From Planomicrobium stackebrandtii (lineage in GTDB: Bacteria > Bacillota > Bacilli > Bacillales_A > Planococcaceae): a stretch of 64,000 nucleotides of DNA. Below are positions 34,532 to 43,213 of this stretch, in pieces; the stretch's first letter is position 1, and each line of letters starts with the position of its first letter. The translations under genes were made by a program, and so were the position numbers. The stretch is taken from NCBI RefSeq assembly GCF_030814955.1, contig NZ_JAUSWB010000001.1, forward strand, positions 62,001-126,000, in the 5' to 3' direction. The notes under the pieces are model-generated. The model was not told the DNA's origin. It saw only the letters and a list, made by a program, of their open reading frames with translations, and made no database searches.

Positions 34532-35818
34532 TTAACAACAGCTGTTCCCAGCATAGGGACCAGCAATCGTAAATGCAAGCGGCCGGCTGCTGCAGACCCC
34601 GGTTTCCGGGAGATCCAGTTCCACACGTTGTGCAGCTTCCACGTCACCTGCAAGATGGGCGACTACAGAACGCGCTTGCTCAAAGCCGGTTGCCATCAGA
34701 AAAGTAGGGGCACGCCCGTAGCTTTTGGCTCCGATGATATAGAAGTCTTTCTCTGGCTGACGCAGTTCCTGCTCACCGTGTGGCCGCACTGTGCCGCAGC
34801 TATGAACGTTAGGATCGATGAGCGGTGCCAGCGCTGGAACGCTTTCAAGTGCGGGATCAAAGGCATAGCGAATCTCACGCAAAAGCTCAAAATTCGGATG
34901 GGCACCTGTATTGGCGATGACCCGGTCAAAGGGGCCAAGCTTAATGTTGTGGCCGTTTTGTTCGGCACGCAATACGAAATGCTCCTGATCCAAGTCCATA
35001 GATTGGATAAAGCATGAAGTTTGTACATCAATTTGTCCATTATCCAGTAAAGCTTTGACGCGTTGTCCGAGAGCACCTCGTTCTGGCAACTTATCAGCCT
35101 CACCGCCGCCCAATGCTTGTTGAACGGATGTTTTTCGGACAATCCAGGTGATTTGCGTTTCTGGAAAGTTCTCCTTGAGTGCTACAAGCTCCAACAGGGA
35201 ATTTAAAGCGGAATGGCCGCTCCCAACAACAGCCACATGCTTATTCTTAAAGCGTTTTTGGTCAACTCCAAGAATGTCCGGAATGCCGGTATCCACTCCT
35301 GCTATAGCTCCAGGTGCACCGCCGGACACTACCGGATTGGGGTTTTGCCAAGTACCGGTCGCGTCGATCACTGCCCGCGCGAGTATCTTTTCTCGAATAC
35401 CTGATCCATTTTCAACAACCAGTTCAAAAGGTTTTTCCTCACGGTTTGCTGACTTCATTTTATCCAGTCCCTGCCGTTGGATGTGAATGACGCGGCTGCT
35501 TAAGTGAATAGAGGGCTCGAGTTCCGGCAACTGGCCAAGCGGCTGCAAATAAAGTCTGGCAACTTCTTCTCCAGTAGGAAGCCCGTTGGAATCCGGCAAT
35601 GCCAATCCATGCTTTTCGAATAGTTTTTTAGACCCCGCATCGATATTGTAGCGCCACGTCGAGAACAACCGGACATGGCCATACTGGAGAAAATGGGTGC
35701 CGAGTGCGGGACCTGCTTCAAATAACACAAACGGTTGCTGGTACTGGACCAGGTGGGCAGCTGCTGCCAGTCCTGCAGGTCCACCGCCGATGATTGCTAC
35801 GGGTAAAGTGGTGGTCAT
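34532..35818 (-). CDS. FAD/NAD(P)-binding oxidoreductase of the arsenic locus
   Basis: 428 residues. The N-terminus IIGGGPAGLAAAAHL binds FAD, and a later VAVVGSGHSALNSLLELV motif binds NAD(P)H. A typical ATG-type FAD contact lies near the end (RVIANTGAHP). Close relatives are found in ars loci as flavin-dependent monooxygenase-like or thioredoxin-reductase-like proteins (ArsO-type). It ends with SCC and has CSS just before, possible metalloid-binding thiols. AGGAG precedes the ATG. It follows the minus-strand arsR by 96 bases, so it is probably arsenite-regulated. Substrate is unproven. Confidence 0.82.
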   Translation of the reverse strand: MTTTLPVAIIGGGPAGLAAAAHLVQYQQPFVLFEAGPALGTHFLQYGHVRLFSTWRYNIDAGSKKLFEKHGLALPDSNGLPTGEEVARLYLQPLGQLPELEPSIHLSSRVIHIQRQGLDKMKSANREEKPFELVVENGSGIREKILARAVIDATGTWQNPNPVVSGGAPGAIAGVDTGIPDILGVDQKRFKNKHVAVVGSGHSALNSLLELVALKENFPETQITWIVRKTSVQQALGGGEADKLPERGALGQRVKALLDNGQIDVQTSCFIQSMDLDQEHFVLRAEQNGHNIKLGPFDRVIANTGAHPNFELLREIRYAFDPALESVPALAPLIDPNVHSCGTVRPHGEQELRQPEKDFYIIGAKSYGRAPTFLMATGFEQARSVVAHLAGDVEAAQRVELDLPETGVCSSRPLAFTIAGPYAGNSCC

Positions 35819-35914
35819 TATTAAACACTCCTTCTATAGTATAAGTTTTCTTTTTTATGACGCTGTTACACATATTCACACTAATTTGGTGTGCGGTTAT
35901 GGGGTATTTAAATA

Positions 35915-36229
35915 TCAGGATCTGATTGTATGGACAAGCTCTTCAGGCAAAAGCCGCTCCAGTTCAGTATTCTCCAGAGCATAATAACTCCATGTTCCTT
36001 TTGTTTCCTTCGTTACAAGGCTGGCATTCAACAAGATTTTCAGATGATACGACAATTTTGATTGGGGCATAGCCATTTCGTCAACCAAATCACAAACACA
36101 AACCGAACCTTTTTGACCAATTAGCTTCAGTAGTTCCAGCCGCTTTGGATCGGCAAGGGCTTTGAATTTTTGAGCATAAACTTCGTAAGTTGTATGGATC
36201 GCTGCTGTGTGTTCCAGTTGTTGAGCCAT
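35915..36229 (-). CDS. arsR: ArsR family repressor (metalloid-sensing)
   Basis: About 104 residues. A winged helix-turn-helix core contains LADPKRLELLKLIG and the metalloid-binding CVC motif (SVCVCDLVDEM, Cys44/Cys46), followed by the recognition helix MPQSKLSYHLKILL. Start 36229 is favoured by a GGGG site, 22 bases downstream of the first operator copy. It should sense As(III)/Sb(III) and repress itself and the flavoprotein downstream. The gene diverges from the second arsR at 36402. Confidence 0.9.
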   Translation of the reverse strand: MAQQLEHTAAIHTTYEVYAQKFKALADPKRLELLKLIGQKGSVCVCDLVDEMAMPQSKLSYHLKILLNASLVTKETKGTWSYYALENTELERLLPEELVHTIRS

Positions 36230-36250
36230 TCTAATCCCCGCTTTCTTTAA

Positions 36251-36266
36251 ATCAATTTTATTTGAT
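36251..36266 (-). promoter_or_regulatory. ArsR-type operator copy 1
   Basis: ATCAA-N6-TTGAT (36251-36255 and 36262-36266), upstream of the minus-strand arsR start. It matches the ATCAA/TTGAT layout of known ArsR operators. Confidence 0.65.
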
Positions 36267-36306
36267 GAACCAAGTGTAATCTCATTTTTATACCATTGCA
36301 AGTTAT

Positions 36307-36326
36307 AAATCAATTTTTTTTGATTT
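36307..36326 (-). promoter_or_regulatory. ArsR-type operator copy 2
   Basis: AAATCAA (36307-36313) and TTGATTT (36320-36326) form a perfect inverted repeat with a six-base T spacer. It lies in the shared divergent intergenic region, about 56 bases from copy 1. Confidence 0.72.
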
Positions 36327-36341
36327 ATAGTGAAAGTCTTC

Positions 36342-36379
36342 TATAACGATTGACTTATATAACTGAATCGTTATATACT
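36342..36379 (+). promoter_or_regulatory. Promoter and overlapping operator of the plus-strand ars operon
   Basis: A -35 box TTGACT (36350-36355) and -10 box TATACT (36374-36379) lie 18 bases apart. A 10-bp inverted repeat, TATAACGATT (36342-36351) and AATCGTTATA (36366-36375), straddles the promoter. The sequence differs from the ATCAA sites, so it probably binds the second ArsR. Confidence 0.72.
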
Positions 36380-36401
36380 AAGCGCGAAGGAGTGGATCCG
36401 A

Positions 36402-36749
36402 ATGGAGACTTTAATAAGACAATCTGCATCTGACGTTACCGTGTGCTTAAAAGCAGTCAGCGATCCAACCCGTCTATTGATGATGAAGCTGGTGGAGACA
36501 AATGAATTGTGTGTCTGCCAATTTGTCGAGATGTTTGACATGAGCCAACCGGCCATCAGCCAGCATCTGCGCAAGCTAAAATCTGCGGGACTCGTAAAAG
36601 AAAACAGAAGAGGGCAATGGCGGTTTTATTCCATGAATCAGGAATCTGTTCATGCACCGCTGCTGCAAAATATTTTAAGCCATATTGAAGATACCGATCC
36701 ACAGTTGCTGGCATTGCGTGACAAAGAAATGCCCGTGGATTGCTGTTAA
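36402..36749 (+). CDS. arsR: ArsR family repressor of the ars operon
   Basis: 115 residues. The DNA-binding region is MSQPAISQHLRKLKSAGLVK, and the metalloid motif ELCVC gives Cys37 and Cys39, with Cys15 as a third candidate. The protein also ends VDCC, an extra thiol pair. It heads the plus-strand arsR-arsC-arsD-arsA-hesB row. AAGGAG precedes the ATG. It probably binds the inverted repeat over its own promoter. Confidence 0.93.
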   Translation: METLIRQSASDVTVCLKAVSDPTRLLMMKLVETNELCVCQFVEMFDMSQPAISQHLRKLKSAGLVKENRRGQWRFYSMNQESVHAPLLQNILSHIEDTDPQLLALRDKEMPVDCC

Positions 36750-36819
36750 TAAAGAAACTGACTAAAATATAGAGCGATAAAAGCTGTTTACACGCTGCTC
36801 AAAAGGAGAACTCACGATT

Positions 36820-37239
36820 ATGACGAAAAAAACCATCTATTTTTTATGTACCGGAAATTCCTGCCGCAGCCAAATGGCTGAAGGCTGGGCAAAGCAGCAT
36901 TTGGCAGGAGAGTGGGATGTCTATAGTGCGGGAATCGAAGCCCACGGTTTAAACCCGAATGCAGTAAAAGCGATGAACGAAGTGGACATTGATATTTCGA
37001 ACCAGTCTTCGGACATTATTGATATGGACTTGCTGAACAATGCAGATTTCGTGGTTACGCTTTGCGGCGATGCGGCCGATAAATGCCCAATGACACCGCC
37101 TCACATCAGACGCGAGCATTGGGGCTTTGAAGATCCTGCCAAAGCGCAAGGAACCGATGACGAAAAATGGACCGTGTTCCAAACCGTCCGTGATGCAATC
37201 GGCACGCGCATCGAAACCTTCGCTAAAACTGGAAACTGA
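36820..37239 (+). CDS. arsC: Arsenate reductase, thioredoxin-coupled
   Basis: 139 residues of the low-molecular-weight-phosphatase-fold ArsC. It reduces arsenate to arsenite using thioredoxin. The P-loop is CTGNSCR with Cys10 and Cys15, and the redox pair Cys82 and Cys89 is in CGDAADKC, exactly where B. subtilis and S. aureus ArsC have theirs. [13 protein letters not shown] matches the late conserved segment. AAAGGAG precedes the ATG. Confidence 0.96.
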   Translation: MTKKTIYFLCTGNSCRSQMAEGWAKQHLAGEWDVYSAGIEAHGLNPNAVKAMNEVDIDISNQSSDIIDMDLLNNADFVVTLCGDAADKCPMTPPHIRREHWGFEDPAKAQGTDDEKWTVFQTVRDAIGTRIETFAKTGN

Positions 37240-37259
37240 ACGTTAAAGGAGAATGACTG

Positions 37260-37637
37260 ATGACAAAAGTGACGATATACGATCCGGCCATGTGCTGCGA
37301 TACCGGTGTTTGCGGGCCTGTAGTGGACCCGAAACTGACTGCTGTGGCAGCCGCCGTTTTTTCGCTTGAGAAAAAAGGCTTTAGCATCAAACGTTTCAAT
37401 TTAAGCAACGATCCGGCTGCTTTTGTAGAAAATAAGAAAGTCAACGCACTGTTGTTTGAAAAAGGCATCGAGTCGTTGCCGGTGATATTGGTCGACGGCG
37501 AAGTCGTTAAAACAGGAGAGTACCCGACAGTCGGGGAATTCGCTGAGTGGTTTGGAGTAGGTGCTTCGGAATTGCAGACGGTTAAACAGCCAAGCAACCC
37601 GCTGAATGTCACAATCGCATCACCTGGTGCAAAATGA
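37260..37637 (+). CDS. arsD: Arsenite metallochaperone
   Basis: 125 residues. ArsD passes As(III) to the ArsA ATPase. The binding thiols Cys12, Cys13 and Cys18 are in AMCCDTGVCG, and the fold is thioredoxin-like with SLPVILVDGEVVKTGEYPT. AAAGGAG precedes the ATG. Its stop overlaps the ArsA start (ATGA), showing coupling. Confidence 0.95.
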   Translation: MTKVTIYDPAMCCDTGVCGPVVDPKLTAVAAAVFSLEKKGFSIKRFNLSNDPAAFVENKKVNALLFEKGIESLPVILVDGEVVKTGEYPTVGEFAEWFGVGASELQTVKQPSNPLNVTIASPGAK

Positions 37638-39406
37638 TGACACAGACTTTCCAACCGGCCCATGTAAGCCGGACGCCGTTTCTGTTTTTTACAGGAAAAG
37701 GCGGCGTCGGCAAGACGTCAACCGCATCAGCAACAGCTGTAGCTTTAGCAGACACCGGCAAGCGGGTGCTGCTGGTAAGCACAGACCCCGCATCAAACCT
37801 GCAGGACGTCTTCGGCATGGAATTAACAAACGAACCGCAAGCCGTTGAAGGGATCCAGAATTTGTTCGCGTGCAACCTGGATCCAGAAGAAGCTGCCCGT
37901 ACTTACCGCGATTCTGTTGTTGGCCCTTACCGCGGCAAGTTGCCGGAAGCAGTCGTCAACCAGATGGAAGAACAGCTGTCTGGCGCTTGCACAGTTGAAA
38001 TTGCCGCATTCGATGAATTTACAAAACTATTGGCGGATGAACGGGTCATGGACGATTACGATCACATCCTCTTTGATACGGCACCAACTGGCCATACGTT
38101 GCGGCTTCTGAAGCTGCCAACTGCGTGGAGTGGCTTTTTGGACGAGTCAACACACGGTGCGTCTTGTCTAGGCCCACTGGCAGGACTTGATGCCAAAAAG
38201 GATCTATATGCCAAAACGGTACAGGCGTTATCCGATTCCAACCAAACAACGCTCGTACTGGTCGCACGTCCGGATACTGCTTCTTTTAAAGAAGCGGCCC
38301 GTGCGTCTCAGGAGCTCCAAACCATCGGCATTGTGAATCAGGTATTGATCTTGAATGGCGTTTATTCACCGGTTCAAAATGAAGATAAGGTATCTGTTGC
38401 ATTCGCACATCAGCATGAACTAGCGTTAATCGAAATGCCAGCTCATTTGAAGAGCCTGCCGGCATACACCTTGCCATTCGTGGCGTTTTCGTTGACCGGC
38501 ATTGCCAATTTACGGCGCTTGTTCAACGAGCCAAAATGGCGTCCCGAGGCTAGCGAAAACGCCGATCATCAACTAGCTGAAATGGATAGTTTAAAGGATA
38601 TGGTGGAGCATTATTCAACGCAGAATACGCGCGTCATTTTAACGATGGGCAAAGGCGGCGTCGGCAAAACGACTGTTGCATCCTTGCTCGCTGTCGGGTT
38701 GGCGGAAAAAGGCCACCACGTGCATTTGACGACGACAGATCCTGCTGCTCACTTGGCGGACCGCTTTGAAGGAACGGGCGGGGACAACTTGACCGTTTCG
38801 CAAATCGACCCTGAGCTGCAAGTGGAATCGTACAAAGCACAAGTTATGGAAGCTGCCGGGCCGTTAGACGACGAGGCACGTGCCTATTTGGAAGAAGACT
38901 TGCGTTCACCATGTACGGAGGAAATTGCGGTGTTCCGTGCATTTGCGGAAGTGGTAGCCAAAGCGGACAAAGAGATTGTCATCATTGATACAGCGCCGAC
39001 TGGCCATACCTTGTTGCTGCTGGATGCAACGCAAACCTATCATAAAGAGTTGGAGCGCTCGACCGGTGAAATTCCGGAAAGCGTCCAAAACTTGCTGCCG
39101 CGCCTGCGCAATCCGAAGGAAACGGATGTCTTGCTTGTGACCTTGTCGGAAGCGACTCCGGTTTTTGAAGCGGCGCGTCTGCAGGAAGATTTGAAGCGGG
39201 CAGGGATTCAGGCACAAAACTGGGTCATCAATCAAAGCCTAGCCGGCACAGGAACGGCTGAAGCGCTCTTACAGGCAAAAGCGTATAGTGAATGGCCGTG
39301 GATCCAAAAAGTCAGCAGCGAACTGGCTGAACGGACGGCATTGATTCCATGGCAGGCACAAGACAGCATCGGCTATGATAAAATGAAACAACTCGTTACT
39401 AAATAA
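37634..39406 (+). CDS. arsA: Arsenite-stimulated ATPase
   Basis: 590 residues in two homologous halves. Each half has a deviant Walker A GKGGVGKT (about residues 21 and 339) and a DTAPTGHT switch segment. The arsenite ligands are in place as Cys in SGACTVEIA (near 119), GASCLGPL (near 177) and SPCTEEIA (near 426), matching E. coli Cys113/172/422. ArsA normally energises an ArsB efflux pore. No arsB or acr3 gene is present in this window. Confidence 0.96.
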   Translation: MMTQTFQPAHVSRTPFLFFTGKGGVGKTSTASATAVALADTGKRVLLVSTDPASNLQDVFGMELTNEPQAVEGIQNLFACNLDPEEAARTYRDSVVGPYRGKLPEAVVNQMEEQLSGACTVEIAAFDEFTKLLADERVMDDYDHILFDTAPTGHTLRLLKLPTAWSGFLDESTHGASCLGPLAGLDAKKDLYAKTVQALSDSNQTTLVLVARPDTASFKEAARASQELQTIGIVNQVLILNGVYSPVQNEDKVSVAFAHQHELALIEMPAHLKSLPAYTLPFVAFSLTGIANLRRLFNEPKWRPEASENADHQLAEMDSLKDMVEHYSTQNTRVILTMGKGGVGKTTVASLLAVGLAEKGHHVHLTTTDPAAHLADRFEGTGGDNLTVSQIDPELQVESYKAQVMEAAGPLDDEARAYLEEDLRSPCTEEIAVFRAFAEVVAKADKEIVIIDTAPTGHTLLLLDATQTYHKELERSTGEIPESVQNLLPRLRNPKETDVLLVTLSEATPVFEAARLQEDLKRAGIQAQNWVINQSLAGTGTAEALLQAKAYSEWPWIQKVSSELAERTALIPWQAQDSIGYDKMKQLVTK

Positions 39407-39420
39407 AAGGGGGATTTTCG

Positions 39421-39693
39421 ATGAACATCACACAACCAGCTAAAGAAATGCTTTTGGAATCCATGAAAGAAAACACTGCAGAAGGCATCCGCTTTTATTT
39501 CGCGGGGCAAGGCTGTTGCGGACCGCAATTCGGCTTGTCGATGGATGCACCGGAACAAGGCGATGTCATTAAAGAAGTCAACGGCATCCGTGTGGCGCTT
39601 GATGAACGCGTCAGCACGATGGTAAACGAAGTATCGCTTGATTTTAAAAATGGCGGATTGGTACTGGAAGGCCTTCCTGAAAGCAATTGCTAA
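39421..39693 (+). CDS. HesB/IscA-like protein of the ars operon
   Basis: 90 residues of the Fe-S biogenesis A-type fold. The Cys pair lies in GQGCCGPQFGLS (32-33), while the C-terminal CxC of canonical IscA is reduced to a single Cys (ESNC). Similar short HesB-like proteins travel with arsenic genes. Its role there is unknown; metalloid binding is possible. AAAAGGGGG precedes the ATG, 14 bases after ArsA, and a strong terminator follows. Confidence 0.85.
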   Translation: MNITQPAKEMLLESMKENTAEGIRFYFAGQGCCGPQFGLSMDAPEQGDVIKEVNGIRVALDERVSTMVNEVSLDFKNGGLVLEGLPESNC

Positions 39694-39715
39694 TTGCAGA
39701 ATCGATAGGTACAGC

Positions 39716-39753
39716 AAAACCGGCAGCTCACAAAAAGAGCTGCCGGTTTTTTC
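39716..39753 (+). terminator. Terminator of the ars operon
   Basis: AAAACCGGCAGCTC (39716-39729) pairs with GAGCTGCCGGTTTT (39737-39750), and a T run follows. The 14-bp stem closes the arsR-arsC-arsD-arsA-hesB row. Confidence 0.9.
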
Positions 39754-39866
39754 TTTATCTGCCTGAATTGTCAATCCATTCCGAAAACTGTATTGACACA
39801 GATTCCACAGCTACCTATACTTGATCTATAACAGTTGCTGAATTTAAAGACGAGAGGGGCCAAATT

Positions 39867-41459
39867 ATGATTGCACCACTAACACCCATCGATTGGAAAC
39901 GCAGGGCCATCAAATACTATCCGGAAAAAGTGGCCATCATCGATGAAGAAAAAACCTTTACATACAAGGAATTCGGCGATCGGTCTGATCGATTGGCGTT
40001 CGCTTTGCACCATTCAGGCATTCAGGAAGGTGAACATGTCGCAGTCATGCTGCCGAATACACATTATATGCTGGAATGCTTTTATGGCATCAGCCAGATC
40101 GGCGCGGTCATGGTGCCGCTCAATTACCGGCTGGCCGCAAAAGACCTGGAATACATCATTAACCACAGTGATGCGAAAACCTTAATCGTTGACGCGGAGT
40201 TCGGCAAATTGATTGAAGACATTCAGGATAAGCTGCCAATTGAGAAATTCATTGTAGTGGATGTCGATGGCCATGATTCAAAAATCAAAGGCATATCTTA
40301 CGAGGATTTTATCCTTGTAGATAGTGGCTTTTTCCTTCCAGAAGTCAGAATCGATGAAAATCAAATGCTGACACTGAATTACACGAGCGGCACGACCTCC
40401 AATCCCAAAGGGGTTATGCTGTCACACCGCAGCAATTACTTGAATGCCGCCAACTTTCTCTATCACTTGAAAGTGGTGCACGATGATGTCTATCTGCATA
40501 CATTGCCGATGTTCCATGCCAATGGCTGGGGCGGCGTATGGGCAATTACTGCTGCGGGCGGCACCCATGTCTGCCTCCGAAAAGTCGATCCACCACTAAT
40601 ACTTGAACTGTTTGAGACGCACAAAATTTCCGTGCTGTGCGGTGCACCGACGGTAGTCAACATGCTGGTTAATGAACCAAAAGCGAAAACCATCACCATC
40701 ACCACCAACCCGCGTATGGGGACTGCCGGCGCTCCGCCTGCTGCTGCATTGATTGGCAAAGCGCAAGACCTGCTCGGTTTGAATATGATGCATGTGTACG
40801 GATTGACTGAAACGTCGCCATTCATTTTGTACAACGAGTGGAAAAAAGAGTTTGACGACAAGACACCGGACGAACAAGCAACCATCAAAGCGCGGCAAGG
40901 CATCGAACTGGCGTTTAATGGCGAAACCAAAGTCGTCAACCAGGAAGATGGCAAAGAAGTCGAGTGGAATGGCAAAGAATTGGGCGAAATCATTACCCGA
41001 GGCAACGTCGTGATGAGCGGCTATTACAAAGATCCCGAAAAAACCGCAGAAGCGATCAAGGATGGCTGGTTCTATACTGGCGACCTCGCCGTTACTTATC
41101 CGGACGGCTATATTGAAATCCAGGACCGGATCAAGGACATGATCATCTCCGGCGGCGAAAACATTTCTTCTACGGAAATTGAAGGGGTCTTATACAAGCA
41201 TCCTGATATTATGGAAGTGGCGGTCATCGCCGTACCGGACGAGAAATGGGGAGAAGTGCCAAAAGCCATTATCGTCCTGCAAGCGGGAGCAACCGTGACC
41301 GAACAGGAAATCATCAGCTATACCCGCGACAATATGGCGCATTTTAAAGCACCGAAATCGATCGAGTTTGTCGAGGCCCTGCCGAAGACGGCTACTGGCA
41401 AGCTACAAAAGTTCCGTTTGCGTGAAATGTATTGGAACGGACCTAAGAAAGTGAATTGA
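39867..41459 (+). CDS. Long/medium-chain acyl-CoA ligase, AMP-binding
   Basis: 530 residues of the ANL adenylating superfamily. The AMP-binding P-loop is YTSGTTSNPKGVMLSHR. Motif A5 is MHVYGLTETSPF, A7 is GWFYTGDL and A8 is GYIEIQDRIKDMI, with the C-terminal catalytic Lys in KTATGKLQK. It activates a carboxylic acid to acyl-CoA; the chain length is not evident. The ATG at 39867 follows AGAGGGGCC. It is monocistronic between two terminators. Confidence 0.94.
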   Translation: MIAPLTPIDWKRRAIKYYPEKVAIIDEEKTFTYKEFGDRSDRLAFALHHSGIQEGEHVAVMLPNTHYMLECFYGISQIGAVMVPLNYRLAAKDLEYIINHSDAKTLIVDAEFGKLIEDIQDKLPIEKFIVVDVDGHDSKIKGISYEDFILVDSGFFLPEVRIDENQMLTLNYTSGTTSNPKGVMLSHRSNYLNAANFLYHLKVVHDDVYLHTLPMFHANGWGGVWAITAAGGTHVCLRKVDPPLILELFETHKISVLCGAPTVVNMLVNEPKAKTITITTNPRMGTAGAPPAAALIGKAQDLLGLNMMHVYGLTETSPFILYNEWKKEFDDKTPDEQATIKARQGIELAFNGETKVVNQEDGKEVEWNGKELGEIITRGNVVMSGYYKDPEKTAEAIKDGWFYTGDLAVTYPDGYIEIQDRIKDMIISGGENISSTEIEGVLYKHPDIMEVAVIAVPDEKWGEVPKAIIVLQAGATVTEQEIISYTRDNMAHFKAPKSIEFVEALPKTATGKLQKFRLREMYWNGPKKVN

Positions 41460-41482
41460 AGTTTTTAAGTTAGTATATTGCA

Positions 41483-41528
41483 ATCCCGTCTTAAACATGC
41501 TGTGAGACATGTTTAAGACGGGATTTTT
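41483..41528 (+). terminator. Terminator after the acyl-CoA ligase
   Basis: ATCCCGTCTTAAACATG (41483-41499) pairs perfectly with CATGTTTAAGACGGGAT (41508-41524); TTTTT follows. Confidence 0.9.
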
Positions 41529-41665
41529 ATGTTGGTGCAGATTGTACACCAGCAATCAGATATTAGTTGTGTTAATGAATGTCTAGAAAGGTTAATATTT
41601 CTAATTGAAAATATGGTATATTTTAGTAGGGAACACACTGAAAATTCAATTCAATAGGAGGTAAT

Positions 41666-42223
41666 ATGAAACTTATACTACTATTTGGTCCTCAGGCTGT
41701 AGGAAAAATGACCATCGGACACGAACTCGAAAAAATCACTTCTTTAAAACTGTTACATAATCATATGACAATCGATATGCTGCATCCGTTATTCGGTTTT
41801 GGTACTGAAACATGGCGACTTTCTACTATTTTTCGTGAAGAAATATTCAAATCGGTTGCAAACAGTAACCTAGAAGGGATGATTTTTACTTATGTTTGGG
41901 CATTTGATATGGCAGAAGATTGGGATTTTGTGAAAAAGACGCAGTCCATATTTGAAACTGCAGGTGGAGAAGTGTATTTTGTTGAGCTGGAAGCGGATGT
42001 AGGAGAGCGGCTGCAGCGAAACAAATCATCGCATCGACTTGAACACAAACCAACCAAGCGTAACGTGGTAGAATCCGAATTAGAATTAATCAAAACTATG
42101 GACAAGCATCGTCTAAATTCATTGCCAGAAGAAATGCAAGAAAAAAACTATATACGAATTGACAATACGCACCAGGATGCAGAAACTGTCGCTTGTTGGA
42201 TCAAAGACTATTTTGATTTGTAA
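41666..42223 (+). CDS. P-loop NTPase, shikimate-kinase-like
   Basis: 185 residues. The Walker A variant is GPQAVGKMTIG, where Met replaces the usual Ser/Thr after Lys. Other segments are LLHNHMTIDMLHPLF and an R-rich lid ERLQRNKSSHRLEHKPTKRN. Bacillales proteins of this type are annotated as AAA-type or shikimate kinase-like ATPases of unknown substrate. ATAGGAGGT precedes the ATG. No neighbour suggests a pathway. Confidence 0.8.
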   Translation: MKLILLFGPQAVGKMTIGHELEKITSLKLLHNHMTIDMLHPLFGFGTETWRLSTIFREEIFKSVANSNLEGMIFTYVWAFDMAEDWDFVKKTQSIFETAGGEVYFVELEADVGERLQRNKSSHRLEHKPTKRNVVESELELIKTMDKHRLNSLPEEMQEKNYIRIDNTHQDAETVACWIKDYFDL

Positions 42224-42284
42224 CATGCTCTTTTTAAAAAAACTTGTGTAAAGCGTAATCAAATAGAGCTGGTCTTTTACTGCT

Positions 42285-42413
42285 CTATTTTTTATTTTGG
42301 AAAAGTCTTTGAATCATTCTAATCTGTCCTCGATGGTTAATTTCATCTTCCATTACATGAAACCACAGGTAATAGTTATTATAAGGAATGCTATTGTGAA
42401 ATTTGTTTTCTTC
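42285..42413 (-). pseudogene. 3' remnant of a DinB family gene
   Basis: The minus strand encodes the C-terminal tail of a DinB-like protein: IPYNNYYLWFHVMEDEIN then HRGQIRMIQRLFQ and a TAG stop at 42285-42287. The His-rich HxxxHxxxH-like helix (EDEINHRGQI) is the family's last metal-binding helix. No start or upstream half is present, so the gene was cut by a deletion ending near 42411. Confidence 0.68.
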
Positions 42414-42569
42414 GAACAACCAACATCCGCTTTTCATCTTTACGATGATCGGGATTGTGATATTTTAGCAGCAGACAAGGAGGACATTCGCTTTTTATAT
42501 AATGAATATAATGAATGGATTTTAAACTACGATAGAAAAGAAATAGGTTCATCTTTTTCTGTTAAATGA
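42411..42569 (+). pseudogene. 3' remnant of a DUF3885 gene
   Basis: The plus strand encodes FEQPTSAFHLYDDRDCDIL then LYNEYNEWILNYDR, the hallmark C-terminal region of DUF3885 proteins. The N-terminal domain is missing: the frame runs into the oppositely oriented DinB remnant at about 42411. The two gene tails abut back to back. Confidence 0.62.
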
Positions 42570-42600
42570 TTGAATAAAAAATGACTAGGGGGGTGTTTTT

Positions 42601-43044
42601 ATGAATGAACGCACAGAAAGTTTTTGGAATGACTATTGGGTGCAACAAAGGCAAAAACCGCTTGGTGAATATGACGCCTTCCAATTTGGTGCGGATGCCG
42701 ATCGTTTAGCCGAATTAGTCGCAACAGGGATGAAAACCGCCACGTGTTCAGCGCATACTCTTTATGAATTGGAAGGCGAAGCTGTACCGCAAATTGGCCA
42801 ATATAGCGTAGTGCTCGATGCCAAGGATTTGCCGGTTGCCATCATTCAAGTCACGAGCGTGGCTTTGGTACCCATGAACAAAGTACCGGAAGAATTTGCG
42901 CTGGCAGAAGGCGAAGGCGATTATGGATATTGGTGGGATGCACACAAGCAATTTTTCACACAGGAGTTGGCCATGCACGGACTGAGCTATTCTGAGAATC
43001 TGCTCCTTGTCTGTGAGCGATTCAAGGTCGTTCATAAAGCATAG
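42601..43044 (+). CDS. ASCH domain protein
   Basis: A 147-residue ASCH (PUA-like) domain protein. Hallmarks are RTESFWNDYW, KTATCSAHTLYELEGEAVPQ (the G-K-K/S-T-like segment), VVLDAKDLPVAIIQVT and ALAEGEGDYGYWWDAHKQFF. ASCH proteins bind RNA or nucleotides and one E. coli member (YqfB) is an amidohydrolase on N4-acetylcytidine. AGGGGGGTG precedes the ATG. It lies between the gene remnants and the small ORF. Confidence 0.88.
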   Translation: MNERTESFWNDYWVQQRQKPLGEYDAFQFGADADRLAELVATGMKTATCSAHTLYELEGEAVPQIGQYSVVLDAKDLPVAIIQVTSVALVPMNKVPEEFALAEGEGDYGYWWDAHKQFFTQELAMHGLSYSENLLLVCERFKVVHKA

Positions 43045-43213
43045 CTGATTAGAAAAGATTGTTTTCACTATAAATGTAGTTATCTACTTAAGGATTTATC
43101 ATTAAAAATCAAAAACGTTAACAACAAAAAATCAAAACTGGCAACTTGATCACTATATAAAAGAGGAACACCACAACTACCTAACGAATATTATTAATGG
43201 AATACACAGGGAA

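Noticed and set aside
42297..42410. N-terminal part of the open frame leading into the DUF3885 tail
   Set aside because: It is the antisense of the DinB remnant, so only the part after about 42411 is real protein-derived sequence.
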